The notes below the pieces were generated by a model. The model did no database searches. It saw only the letters and a program-made list of their open reading frames with translations, and was not told the origin of the DNA. A program made the position numbers and the translations under genes. A stretch of 11,164 nucleotides of DNA, taken from positions 1 to 11,164 of the forward strand of contig JAHQWS010000010.1 of assembly GCA_029856295.1 (NCBI GenBank). Reading direction: 5' to 3'. The DNA is from Promethearchaeia archaeon (GTDB lineage: Archaea > Asgardarchaeota > Lokiarchaeia > Sigyniarchaeales > SOKP01). Positions within the stretch are counted from its first letter, which is position 1. Every line of letters starts with the position of its first letter. This document shows, piece after piece, positions 1-6,294 of the stretch.

Positions 1-122
1 AAATCACACATTTCAAAAAAAAGGTTAATTGAAGCTTCCTGAGATAATTTATTCATTAAATCAATCCTGCCTTTGAAATTTCTTACCATCTTCCTGTAAT
101 TTTTATCGGAATCAGATTTCAT
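1..122 (-). CDS. Start of an unrecognised protein, cut by the left window edge
   Basis: On the minus strand an ATG at 122-120 opens a frame of 40 codons that stays open to the window edge. The peptide begins MKSDSDKNYRKM and is charged and probably helical, with a later stretch (SQEASINLFFEMCD) that could be the first helix of a regulator or small enzyme. No family is recognisable from so little. No clear ribosome site precedes it, but a minus-strand TATA-like run (158-166) lies 36-44 bases upstream of the ATG, which would give a very short leader. It is divergent from the SDR gene at 291. Codon choice is A/T-ending like the neighbours. A short chance frame cannot be excluded. Confidence 0.4.
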   Translation of the reverse strand, partial: MKSDSDKNYRKMVRNFKGRIDLMNKLSQEASINLFFEMCD

Positions 123-200
123 ACTAATTTGAACTTATAATTAACATTTTTCTAACATTATAAAGGAAATACTGACTTATTAATCTTCAATTTAAAGAAA

Positions 201-210
201 TATATAAATA
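201..210 (+). promoter_or_regulatory. TATA box of the SDR gene
   Basis: TATATAAATA preceded by an A/G-rich run (AAAGAAA, 194-200) resembles an archaeal BRE plus TATA box. Transcription would start near 230, giving a leader of about 60 bases before the ATG at 291. The rest of 123-290 is A/T-rich intergenic DNA between the divergent left-edge gene and the SDR, with no other feature seen. Confidence 0.4.
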
Positions 211-290
211 ATGAGTCTTTAATGAATTCCAATCTTAAATAAACTTAAATCATTAAATATTTTAAAACTTAAAATAAATGATGTGATCAT

Positions 291-1166
291 ATGAAACTAT
301 TGGAATGGAAAAAGGCGTTAGTCACTGGTGGTGGAAGAGGGATTGGAAAAGCTACTGCCCTTGAATTTGCTAAGAATGGGGCAGATATCGCAGTTGCCTC
401 TAGATCAGAAAGCGAATTAAATCAAACACTGAAAGAGATAAAGAATTATGGTGTTAAATGTATTGCCATTTCAGTTGATTTATCCTCAATTGAAGGGGTT
501 AAAGAATGCGTGAATAAATACTTCGAAACTTTTGAAAGATGCGATATTTTAGTAAATAACGCGGGGATGACCCATTTTGCTACCGTCGTTGAATACCCTC
601 TTGAAAAAGCCATAAAACTATTTAATGTGAATTTTATTTCCTATTATGCCATGATTAAACTAATCTTACCAGGAATGATCGAACAGGGAGGAGGTAATAT
701 TATATTAACTTCATCACCACAGGGAACGGTTTATTTTAGCAGTCATAAAGTAGCCTATTCTGCCTCTAAAGCCGCTGTTATGGCATTGGGAAAATGTTTA
801 CAAAATGAAGTGGGAAGACAAAATATTCGGGTTAATGTTATTTTACCAGGAGCAATTCATACCCAGATGATGGAAGATTTGAAAGAATGGGGTCAGCAAT
901 TCCCTGAAAAAGTTCCCCCAGAGGAAATTGCTCCATTATATCTATTTTTTGCTGGTGAATCCTCTAAACGGAAATACAAAGGAAAAGTAATAAACCAGCA
1001 AATGCTAAATGAAATAATGAGTTACATTCGAGCAGAATTTGGAACTAAGGAATATGAAATCAAGGAGATTGTAAATCTTATGAAAGATACACTAAATAAA
1101 GAACAGCATACAATGTTGAGAAAAAATCAAGAGCTCTTTGATTTTATGCTTAAATATAAAATTTAA
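291..1166 (+). CDS. Short-chain dehydrogenase/reductase (SDR) with a C-terminal extension
   Basis: Classical SDR oxidoreductase, NAD(P)H-dependent and cytosolic. The Rossmann fold opens with the cofactor motif TGGGRGIG (residues 12-19), followed by NNAG (89-92), Asn114 in NVNF, Ser142 in the LTSSPQG strand, and the catalytic pair Tyr156/Lys160 in YSASK. RVNVILPG (180-187) is the usual strand before the substrate loop. Arg38 after the second strand (ASRSE) suggests NADP(H). At 291 residues it exceeds the usual 245-260. After about residue 222 the standard ending (a V-T-G-x-x-x-x-D-G-G type motif) is replaced by a basic stretch and a long charged helical tail. The start is supported by GTGATC at 283-288, which can pair with the 16S 3' end. 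Relatives reduce 3-oxoacyl-ACP/CoA or oxidise secondary alcohols. The substrate here is unknown, though a 3-hydroxyacyl role would fit the neighbours. Confidence 0.88.
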   Translation: MKLLEWKKALVTGGGRGIGKATALEFAKNGADIAVASRSESELNQTLKEIKNYGVKCIAISVDLSSIEGVKECVNKYFETFERCDILVNNAGMTHFATVVEYPLEKAIKLFNVNFISYYAMIKLILPGMIEQGGGNIILTSSPQGTVYFSSHKVAYSASKAAVMALGKCLQNEVGRQNIRVNVILPGAIHTQMMEDLKEWGQQFPEKVPPEEIAPLYLFFAGESSKRKYKGKVINQQMLNEIMSYIRAEFGTKEYEIKEIVNLMKDTLNKEQHTMLRKNQELFDFMLKYKI

Positions 1167-1320
1167 CAAATATTCCTAATCGAAAAAAAATATCAAGTTT
1201 GGAAACCTCGGGTCTTCTCTTATAAACTATATTTGTTATTTTGAGAACGCAGTATTTATTAGAACTTTTATCTTTCTTTACTTAAAGAAACTAATTATTT
1301 TAAACTTCAAATTAAATAAA

Positions 1321-1326
1321 GGGTGA
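1321..1326 (+). promoter_or_regulatory. Ribosome binding site that favours the TTG start at 1335
   Basis: GGGTGA matches the archaeal anti-Shine-Dalgarno complement (GGAGGTGAT). It lies 8 bases before TTG at 1335, which is good spacing. The upstream in-frame GTG at 1323 lies inside this motif and has no ribosome site of its own, so the protein probably begins MPNEIKNVSVIG, four residues shorter than the longest frame. Confidence 0.5.
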
Positions 1327-1334
1327 ATATAAGC

Positions 1335-2156
1335 TTGCCTAACGAAATAAAAAATGTAAGTGTAATAGGTATAGGTTTCTTGGGTAGAATAATTACTGAA
1401 AGAACTGCAGAATATAATTATAATGTACGAATATTTGATATAAATCCTGAGGGGCTTGAAAAATTTGCGAGATCATTAACAAGAAAAAAGAAAAGAAAGA
1501 ATTTATTTGGAGAGGTTTCATATCATACTAACCTTTCAGAAGCTGTAGCTGATGCTGATTTAATTATTGAAGCAGTACCAGAAAAGTTGGAATTAAAAAA
1601 AGAAGTATTCTCAAAGATTGATAAGGCCGCCCCGTCTCATGCCATCATTGCTACGAATAGCTCTTCAATACCTGTTTCAAAGATTGAGGATGCTGTCGAA
1701 CGGAAAGAAAAGGTATTAAATATTCATTTTTATATACCAAAAACAACACCGATGGTAGATATCATGCGAGGATCAAAAACTAGTGATGATACATTCAAAA
1801 AAGGTAAAAATTGGATTGAATCTCTTGAACTTACTCCATTAGAAGTGAAAAAAGAGTGCTTAGGATTTGTATTTAATAGGATTTGGAGAGCAATAAAAAA
1901 AGAATGCCTAAAGATTTGGGCAGGGGGTTATGCCGATATTGAAACCGTTGAGAATGCTTGGAAAATCTTCACTGGTATGGGAATAGGGCCATTCAAGCTT
2001 ATGGACGCAGTGGGTCTAGATGTAGTTTATGATATAGAAATGTCCTATTATAATGAAAGTGGGGATCCTAAGGATACTCCGCCACAAGCTCTTAAGGACA
2101 TGGTGGACAGGGGAGAACTCGGTATAAAGTCCGGGAAAGGTTTTTTTAAATATTAA
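1335..2156 (+). CDS. Small 3-hydroxyacyl-CoA dehydrogenase-family protein
   Basis: NAD-binding and C-terminal domains of the 3-hydroxyacyl-CoA dehydrogenase (HAD) family, 273 residues from TTG 1335 or 277 from GTG 1323. Numbering here is from the GTG. The Rossmann motif is GIGFLG (16-21), and Asp39 at the end of strand 2 points to NAD+. The core continues with DADLIIEAVPE (77-87), TNSSS (111-115) and the catalytic His135 in IHFYIP. The usual HFFNP reads HFYIP, and the partner acid is Asp146 rather than Glu. Asn185 in GFVFNR and the closing GIKSGKGFF are conserved. The protein is slightly short for the family (about 280-310). The altered active-site loop resembles a subgroup with an HYYMPP-type motif, so a substrate other than plain 3-hydroxybutyryl-CoA is possible. 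Carnitine dehydrogenase belongs to the same superfamily. It follows the SDR by about 160 A/T-rich bases and probably has its own promoter. Confidence 0.82.
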   Translation: MPNEIKNVSVIGIGFLGRIITERTAEYNYNVRIFDINPEGLEKFARSLTRKKKRKNLFGEVSYHTNLSEAVADADLIIEAVPEKLELKKEVFSKIDKAAPSHAIIATNSSSIPVSKIEDAVERKEKVLNIHFYIPKTTPMVDIMRGSKTSDDTFKKGKNWIESLELTPLEVKKECLGFVFNRIWRAIKKECLKIWAGGYADIETVENAWKIFTGMGIGPFKLMDAVGLDVVYDIEMSYYNESGDPKDTPPQALKDMVDRGELGIKSGKGFFKY

Positions 2157-2206
2157 TTCTCTTTTTATTTTATATTAATTATTTTGAGTTCTTTATTGAG
2201 TAAATT

Positions 2207-2225
2207 AAAAAAAATAATAAAAAAA
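2207..2225 (-). terminator. T-tracts at the 3' end of the acyl-CoA synthetase
   Basis: On the minus strand, runs of seven and eight T (2219-2225 and 2207-2214) begin a few bases after the stop codon at 2235-2233. T-tracts without a hairpin are the usual archaeal termination signal. The short convergent gap 2157-2232 also has a weaker plus-strand run (2162-2166) for the HAD-family gene. Confidence 0.4.
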
Positions 2226-2232
2226 GATAAAA

Positions 2233-4029
2233 TTACATGGGAACTGCTATATTCCTTAATTCACCAAATTTTCCTTCCATTATTTTCTGATATAATGATT
2301 CTGTTAAGGGCATATATTTTTTAGCGCTTGAATCCCAGAAGTGAATTGGATCCTTAAAAATTTTAAGATCATACGTTTCTTTACGGAGCTTGGTCTTTAC
2401 TATTTTAAAACTACTGGTCGTGGTTTCGAGTTCCTCAATTATACGTATAAACATAGGGATTGAATAGCTTGGTAAAGAACTTAAAACGAATTGAGAGAGC
2501 TCATCTACATCAAATTTAATCAACGGATCCAATTTGACAGCCGCCATTCCAGCTTTTCCATCTGTATTGGGAATTGCCACACCATAAACCGCACTATATT
2601 GAATCGCAGAATAAGAATTTAAAATGGCTTCTACTTCTAAAGTAGATACGTTCTCTCCTTTCCATCGGAATGTATCGCCAAATCGGTCAACAAAAGATAC
2701 CCATCGATCCTCGTGGACTTTCAACATATCGCCGGTATTGAAATGGGTGTCGTTCTTTCGAAAAACATTGTGCATTATTTTCTTTTCAGTTTTCTCTCTA
2801 TCTTTATAACCGGTAAATACTCCTCTTTTTTCGATTTTAATCATTCCCATTCCAATATCGCCTGTTTTGCATTTCACACAATATCCTTTTTCATTTTTAT
2901 AGAATTCGCCAGTATCGGGATCGACTTTTGCGATTGCAAATCCTGCCATATTATCCCTTCCGACCATCCCCGGGACCTCATCCACGTTGAAAAGTGGCCT
3001 AGAACCTTCAGTTGAACCATAAAATTCGTAAATATGATCAACTTGGAAGCGGGCTTGAAATTCCTCCCATATTTCTTTACGTAATCCTAATCCTAACATT
3101 TTTTTGAGTGTGTGGTTTTTATCATGTTCAGAGGGTGGTTGATTAAGAAGATAGCGAGGAATTTCCCCGACATACATGAAATAGGTCGCTTGATATTTCC
3201 GGATGTCATTCCAAAACTCGGAAACGGAAAATCGCTTACTCAGGGCAATTTTTGCCCCTTGTATGTTTGCCTTCATCCAAGAACACCCAATTCCAACATT
3301 ATGATATAAAGGAGTGGGGATATAAATAATATCTTCAGGGGCCAAATCAGCAATAGCACATAAAATAGATGCTTGGGTATATAATCTAAAGTTTTGCATG
3401 ATTACAGCCTTGGGAAGTCCGGTGGTCCCCGATGTATAGATATAAAGTGCGGTTTCCCGTAATATGGAATCAAAAGTTGTTTTAGGATTTGCTGCTGATG
3501 CTGATTTAAGCTTGTCCGGCAGTTCTATGTAATCGTGTTCAATACCTTTGGGATTGTTTATAACAAAAATTTGATCAGATTTATAAGGAAGCGTATCAAC
3601 AATGTCGTTAAAGAATGGCATACAAGTCGCATCAAGAACTATCCATTTTGCTTCAGCCACATTGAAAGAATGTGTTAGAGCCTGCTTTCTTTGATTAAAA
3701 TTAATTAAGGCACTAATGCCCTGAATTTTATTTATACCTGCTACAAAAAAGAAATATTCCGGACAATTTTCCAGCATTAAAGCAACCGTATCACCGCGCT
3801 TTAATCCTAAATCATGAAAATAATTGGCTACTCGATTACTCTCCTCGTTGAAAGCCTGCCAGGTCCAAGATAAATCTTCATAAAATAATGCTTTCTCTGT
3901 TGGTTTTTCCTTAGCTAGCTGCTCAATTCGGGTCCCAATACTTTGATTGGGATTTGCCATTATGTCATTCATAGCTCCTCGGAATTTTTCCCAAACTGCT
4001 TCTTCTCTAGGAGTCGTTTTGGGAGACAT
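2233..4029 (-). CDS. Long/very-long-chain fatty acyl-CoA synthetase, FATP/FadD6 type
   Basis: ANL-superfamily AMP-forming ligase that activates a fatty acid with ATP and CoA. The P-loop YTSGTTGLPK is at 198-207, YEFYGSTEG at 335-342, the ribose-binding NTGDM at 431-435, and the hinge region reads DRFGDTFRWKGENVST (448-463). That last block, together with GYKDREKTEKKI (407-418) and FNVDEVPGMVGR (347-358), is diagnostic of the SLC27/FATP and bacterial FadD6 branch rather than FadD or CaiC. The FKxxK motif at 541-545 is where the catalytic C-domain lysine is expected. The 598-residue length is complete. No long N-terminal membrane helix is obvious, though 91-110 is hydrophobic. A good ribosome site (GAGGT, spacing 6) sets the start. 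Exogenous fatty acids are the likely substrate; the chain length cannot be read from sequence. Confidence 0.92.
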   Translation of the reverse strand: MSPKTTPREEAVWEKFRGAMNDIMANPNQSIGTRIEQLAKEKPTEKALFYEDLSWTWQAFNEESNRVANYFHDLGLKRGDTVALMLENCPEYFFFVAGINKIQGISALINFNQRKQALTHSFNVAEAKWIVLDATCMPFFNDIVDTLPYKSDQIFVINNPKGIEHDYIELPDKLKSASAANPKTTFDSILRETALYIYTSGTTGLPKAVIMQNFRLYTQASILCAIADLAPEDIIYIPTPLYHNVGIGCSWMKANIQGAKIALSKRFSVSEFWNDIRKYQATYFMYVGEIPRYLLNQPPSEHDKNHTLKKMLGLGLRKEIWEEFQARFQVDHIYEFYGSTEGSRPLFNVDEVPGMVGRDNMAGFAIAKVDPDTGEFYKNEKGYCVKCKTGDIGMGMIKIEKRGVFTGYKDREKTEKKIMHNVFRKNDTHFNTGDMLKVHEDRWVSFVDRFGDTFRWKGENVSTLEVEAILNSYSAIQYSAVYGVAIPNTDGKAGMAAVKLDPLIKFDVDELSQFVLSSLPSYSIPMFIRIIEELETTTSSFKIVKTKLRKETYDLKIFKDPIHFWDSSAKKYMPLTESLYQKIMEGKFGELRNIAVPM

Positions 4030-4090
4030 ACTATTACCTCAATTTATTTAATAAAATATTTTTAGATTAATTTATTTTAAATTAAATTTC

Positions 4091-4097
4091 ATATATA
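4091..4097 (-). promoter_or_regulatory. TATA-like box of the acyl-CoA synthetase
   Basis: ATATATA lies about 65 bases upstream of the start codon on the minus strand, allowing a leader of roughly 35 bases that includes the GAGGT ribosome site. A second candidate (TTTAAAATA, near 4071-4079) is closer to the gene. The permease gene upstream ends in its own T-tract (4139-4146), so the two are probably transcribed separately. Confidence 0.3.
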
Positions 4098-4138
4098 CCG
4101 AAGTAATATTTATTTCTTTTTCTCAGATTAATTAATGG

Positions 4139-4146
4139 AAAAAAAA
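4139..4146 (-). terminator. T-tract terminator after the AEC permease
   Basis: Eight T on the minus strand start 27 bases after the permease stop codon. No convincing stem precedes it; a 6-base inverted repeat (4135-4140 with 4160-4165) overlaps it with a 19-base loop. Confidence 0.35.
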
Positions 4147-4173
4147 GCACTGGTTTAAATTCCATAAATAAAG

Positions 4174-5115
4174 CTATCCGGCTAGAAGTAGAATTAAAAT
4201 CCATACCAGACCAAAGCTAATAATAATTGTTAAATTAGCGATCATGCTAATAAGCTTTTGATCGTACTCAAATTCTACGGAAAAAGGAATAACAGCTAAC
4301 CCTATGGGAAAAATCAGTGAAATTGTTAATATTATTCGAAAAAGTAAGTCGAATTGATCAGACGGTAGTAAGAAGAACAATAATAGGCCTACGATTAATC
4401 CCAATGAATAACGAGTTATAAGAATTTTTAAAATAGTAGCCCAATCTGTTCTTTCAAATTTAAAGTTTAAATAGATGCCTAATAAAAGTAAAGATAATGC
4501 TGTATTAGCTCTTGCGATAATATCCAACAAATCCCAGAAAAAAATTGGTATAGTATCTCCAATTCCTGAAAAATTAATGATAAGGGCAAAAATATAGCAC
4601 ATTAAAGGAGTAGATTTCAACAAGCGTTTCCCTGTATCTTTAAAATCTATAACAAAATCTTCGCTAATGTTATTAGGTGAGAAGATAGAACCAACAATAT
4701 AACAGAGCACGAATATTGTAAAAGCATTCCCCGCATCTATAAGTGCGATATATTGCATTCCCTCCTGTCCCCAAATTCCTTCAATTAAAGGGAAAGAAAA
4801 ATGGGCTACATTAAATCCTATTAAAGCCATCAAAATTAGACCTTTTTTTTCTTTGTCGTATTTTCTAAATAAGATCAATCCGATAAGAGCCATAAAAATA
4901 CCAAAAAATATATTAACTAAAGGCAATAAGACTAAAGACAATTTAAACTCAATTTTGCTTGTTACTTTAAGAATAATTGCTGGCAGTGTAATATTAAATA
5001 TAACTTTGGCGACTACCTTTCCATTTTCTTCTGTTATTATTTTTAATTTTTTAACAATATAACCAATCACTATTATCGTTAACGATAAAAGGAAAATGTA
5101 ATTTACGTCTGCCAT
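4174..5115 (-). CDS. AEC-family transporter (auxin efflux carrier/malate permease type)
   Basis: Polytopic membrane protein with ten predicted segments, at about residues 5-21, 37-50, 59-84, 92-112, 123-143, 169-187, 193-217, 228-250, 256-280 and 288-312. This is the five-plus-five arrangement of the AEC family (bile/arsenite/riboflavin transporter superfamily). The N-terminal pattern GYIVKKLKII followed by FNITLPAIIL (40-49), a kinked proline helix, is typical, as is LIDAGNAF (125-132) in the fifth segment. Length (313) is normal. Characterised members move malate, malonate or other organic anions, or auxin in plants. The substrate here is unknown. It diverges from the BKACE gene across 153 bases, which suggests, but does not show, that it imports or exports a keto acid or carboxylate. 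The ribosome site is weak (AGGT about 14 bases before the ATG), so the mRNA may have a very short leader. Confidence 0.85.
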   Translation of the reverse strand: MADVNYIFLLSLTIIVIGYIVKKLKIITEENGKVVAKVIFNITLPAIILKVTSKIEFKLSLVLLPLVNIFFGIFMALIGLILFRKYDKEKKGLILMALIGFNVAHFSFPLIEGIWGQEGMQYIALIDAGNAFTIFVLCYIVGSIFSPNNISEDFVIDFKDTGKRLLKSTPLMCYIFALIINFSGIGDTIPIFFWDLLDIIARANTALSLLLLGIYLNFKFERTDWATILKILITRYSLGLIVGLLLFFLLPSDQFDLLFRIILTISLIFPIGLAVIPFSVEFEYDQKLISMIANLTIIISFGLVWILILLLAG

Positions 5116-5144
5116 TTGTTCTGTATTTTACCTTATTTTCGAAG

Positions 5145-5165
5145 TATAAATGAAATACTATAAAT
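5145..5165 (-). promoter_or_regulatory. Twin TATA-like boxes upstream of the AEC permease
   Basis: TATAAAT occurs at 5145-5151 and again at 5159-5165. Read on the minus strand as ATTTATA, each could serve the permease and would place initiation about 5-20 bases before its ATG. That would give a leaderless or nearly leaderless mRNA and fits the weak ribosome site. They could equally be upstream elements of the rightward BKACE promoter. Confidence 0.3.
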
Positions 5166-5206
5166 AATTAATAGAAAAATTAATCAATTTCCATTTCAAC
5201 ATAAAG

Positions 5207-5214
5207 TATAAATA
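5207..5214 (+). promoter_or_regulatory. TATA box of the BKACE gene
   Basis: A canonical TATAAATA preceded by the purine-rich ATAAAG (5201-5206, possible BRE). Initiation about 25 bases downstream would give a leader near 30 bases carrying the ribosome site GAGGTT at 5255-5260, 8 bases before the ATG. This is the clearest promoter plus ribosome site pair in the window. Confidence 0.5.
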
Positions 5215-5268
5215 AATTCATCTCTAAATTCCAATTAAAACATTTTAAATTTTAGAGGTTAATAATAA

Positions 5269-6183
5269 ATGAAACCAAATCTTCTTTCAGATAAGAAAGT
5301 AATTATAACTGCTGCTATAACTGGAGGCATCCAAGGTAAATGGGCTAATCCATGTATACCTATTACTCCTGAAGAGCAAGCTCAAGATGCCTTGGAATGT
5401 TATAATGCAGGAGCTGCGATTTGCCATCTTCATGTTCGCAGAAAAGATGGCCAGAATACTCCTGATTTAAACGTGTATAATAAAGCTGTTTCATTAATTA
5501 AAGAAAAAAGTCCCATTATAACACAAATAGGGAATGGTATTGGAGCTTGGGTTGAATGGGGTACAAAAGTGAGTAGTAAAGGCAAAAAATATGGTACATC
5601 AATACGAATGGCAACATTGGAAGATCGATTAAATCTTCTAAATATAGAACCGGTTCCAGACATGTTTACAATAAATGCTGGAACTTTCGAATTCCGAACC
5701 CGTTATGGAAGTCATTTATTCGACAATCCCATGGATTTTAATAGGAAATATGTTAATAGATGTTACAAGAGAGGATGTGGGATTGAAATAGAAGTCTATG
5801 ATTCTGGTCACATTATTAACATTTTAGATCTTGTAGATGTGAGCTCCTTAAAAACTCCACTTCACTTTAGCCTTGTTTTAGGAATCAATGGAGGAGCCCC
5901 TGCTACATTAAACAATCTTACCCATTTAGTTGATCAACTACCTGAAGGTTCCACTTGGCAGGTAGTTACAGTAGGTAGATTCAATCTCAGATTGACAACC
6001 ATCGCAATGTGTATGGGTGGGAATATTAGAACTGGACTTGAGGATACACTTCACTATCGTAAAGGCGAATTAGTTAAAAATAATGCTCAACTTGTGGCTC
6101 GAATGGTGAGATTAGCCAAAGAGCTTGGAAGAGAACCCGCTACGGTAGATGAAGCAAAAGAAATGTTAGGATTGAAATCATAG
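5269..6183 (+). CDS. Beta-keto acid cleavage enzyme (BKACE, DUF849/Kce family)
   Basis: Zn-dependent TIM-barrel enzyme that condenses a beta-keto acid with acetyl-CoA and splits it into acetoacetate plus a shorter acyl-CoA. The family includes 3-keto-5-aminohexanoate cleavage enzyme (Kce) of lysine fermentation and 3-dehydrocarnitine cleavage enzymes. The N-terminal strand VIITAAITGG (11-20) is followed by the metal ligands His53 and His55 in CHLHVR. The third ligand Glu258 lies in GGNIRTGLED (250-259), with the conserved Arg254 beside it. Length (304) is typical. The stretch after Ile88 (GNGIGAWVEWG to about residue 115) replaces the common TTGG-type loop and is longer, so the substrate pocket may differ. 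Catalytic residues look complete. Lysine, carnitine or another beta-keto acid route is possible; nearby HAD-family dehydrogenases could supply the keto acid. It is a single-gene unit closed by a terminator. Confidence 0.9.
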   Translation: MKPNLLSDKKVIITAAITGGIQGKWANPCIPITPEEQAQDALECYNAGAAICHLHVRRKDGQNTPDLNVYNKAVSLIKEKSPIITQIGNGIGAWVEWGTKVSSKGKKYGTSIRMATLEDRLNLLNIEPVPDMFTINAGTFEFRTRYGSHLFDNPMDFNRKYVNRCYKRGCGIEIEVYDSGHIINILDLVDVSSLKTPLHFSLVLGINGGAPATLNNLTHLVDQLPEGSTWQVVTVGRFNLRLTTIAMCMGGNIRTGLEDTLHYRKGELVKNNAQLVARMVRLAKELGREPATVDEAKEMLGLKS

Positions 6184-6192
6184 AGGTAGCGG

Positions 6193-6233
6193 TTTTTTTA
6201 TTAGATTAAATCATCTAATTAAATCTTTTTTTT
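6193..6233 (+). terminator. Terminator of the BKACE gene
   Basis: A seven-T run (6193-6199) is followed by a perfect 7-base inverted repeat ATTAGAT/ATCTAAT (6200-6206 with 6213-6219, loop of six) and a second eight-T run (6226-6233). The stem is A/T-rich and weak, so the T-tracts probably do the work. Confidence 0.5.
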
Positions 6234-6261
6234 ATTCTTATTCATAAGTTCTGAGTGGTTG

Positions 6262-6270
6262 AAAAAAAAA
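6262..6270 (-). terminator. T-tract at the 3' end of the leftward membrane protein gene
   Basis: Nine T on the minus strand lie 24 bases after the stop codon at 6297-6295, in the convergent gap shared with the BKACE gene. No stem is evident. Confidence 0.4.
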
Positions 6271-6294
6271 TTATAAATGAATTAGTTTTTAGAA

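Noticed and set aside
2624..3309. Plus-strand frames of 61, 100 and 65 codons inside the acyl-CoA synthetase gene
   Set aside because: They lie antisense to a full-length gene with all family motifs, have no ribosome sites, and show no domain-like composition.
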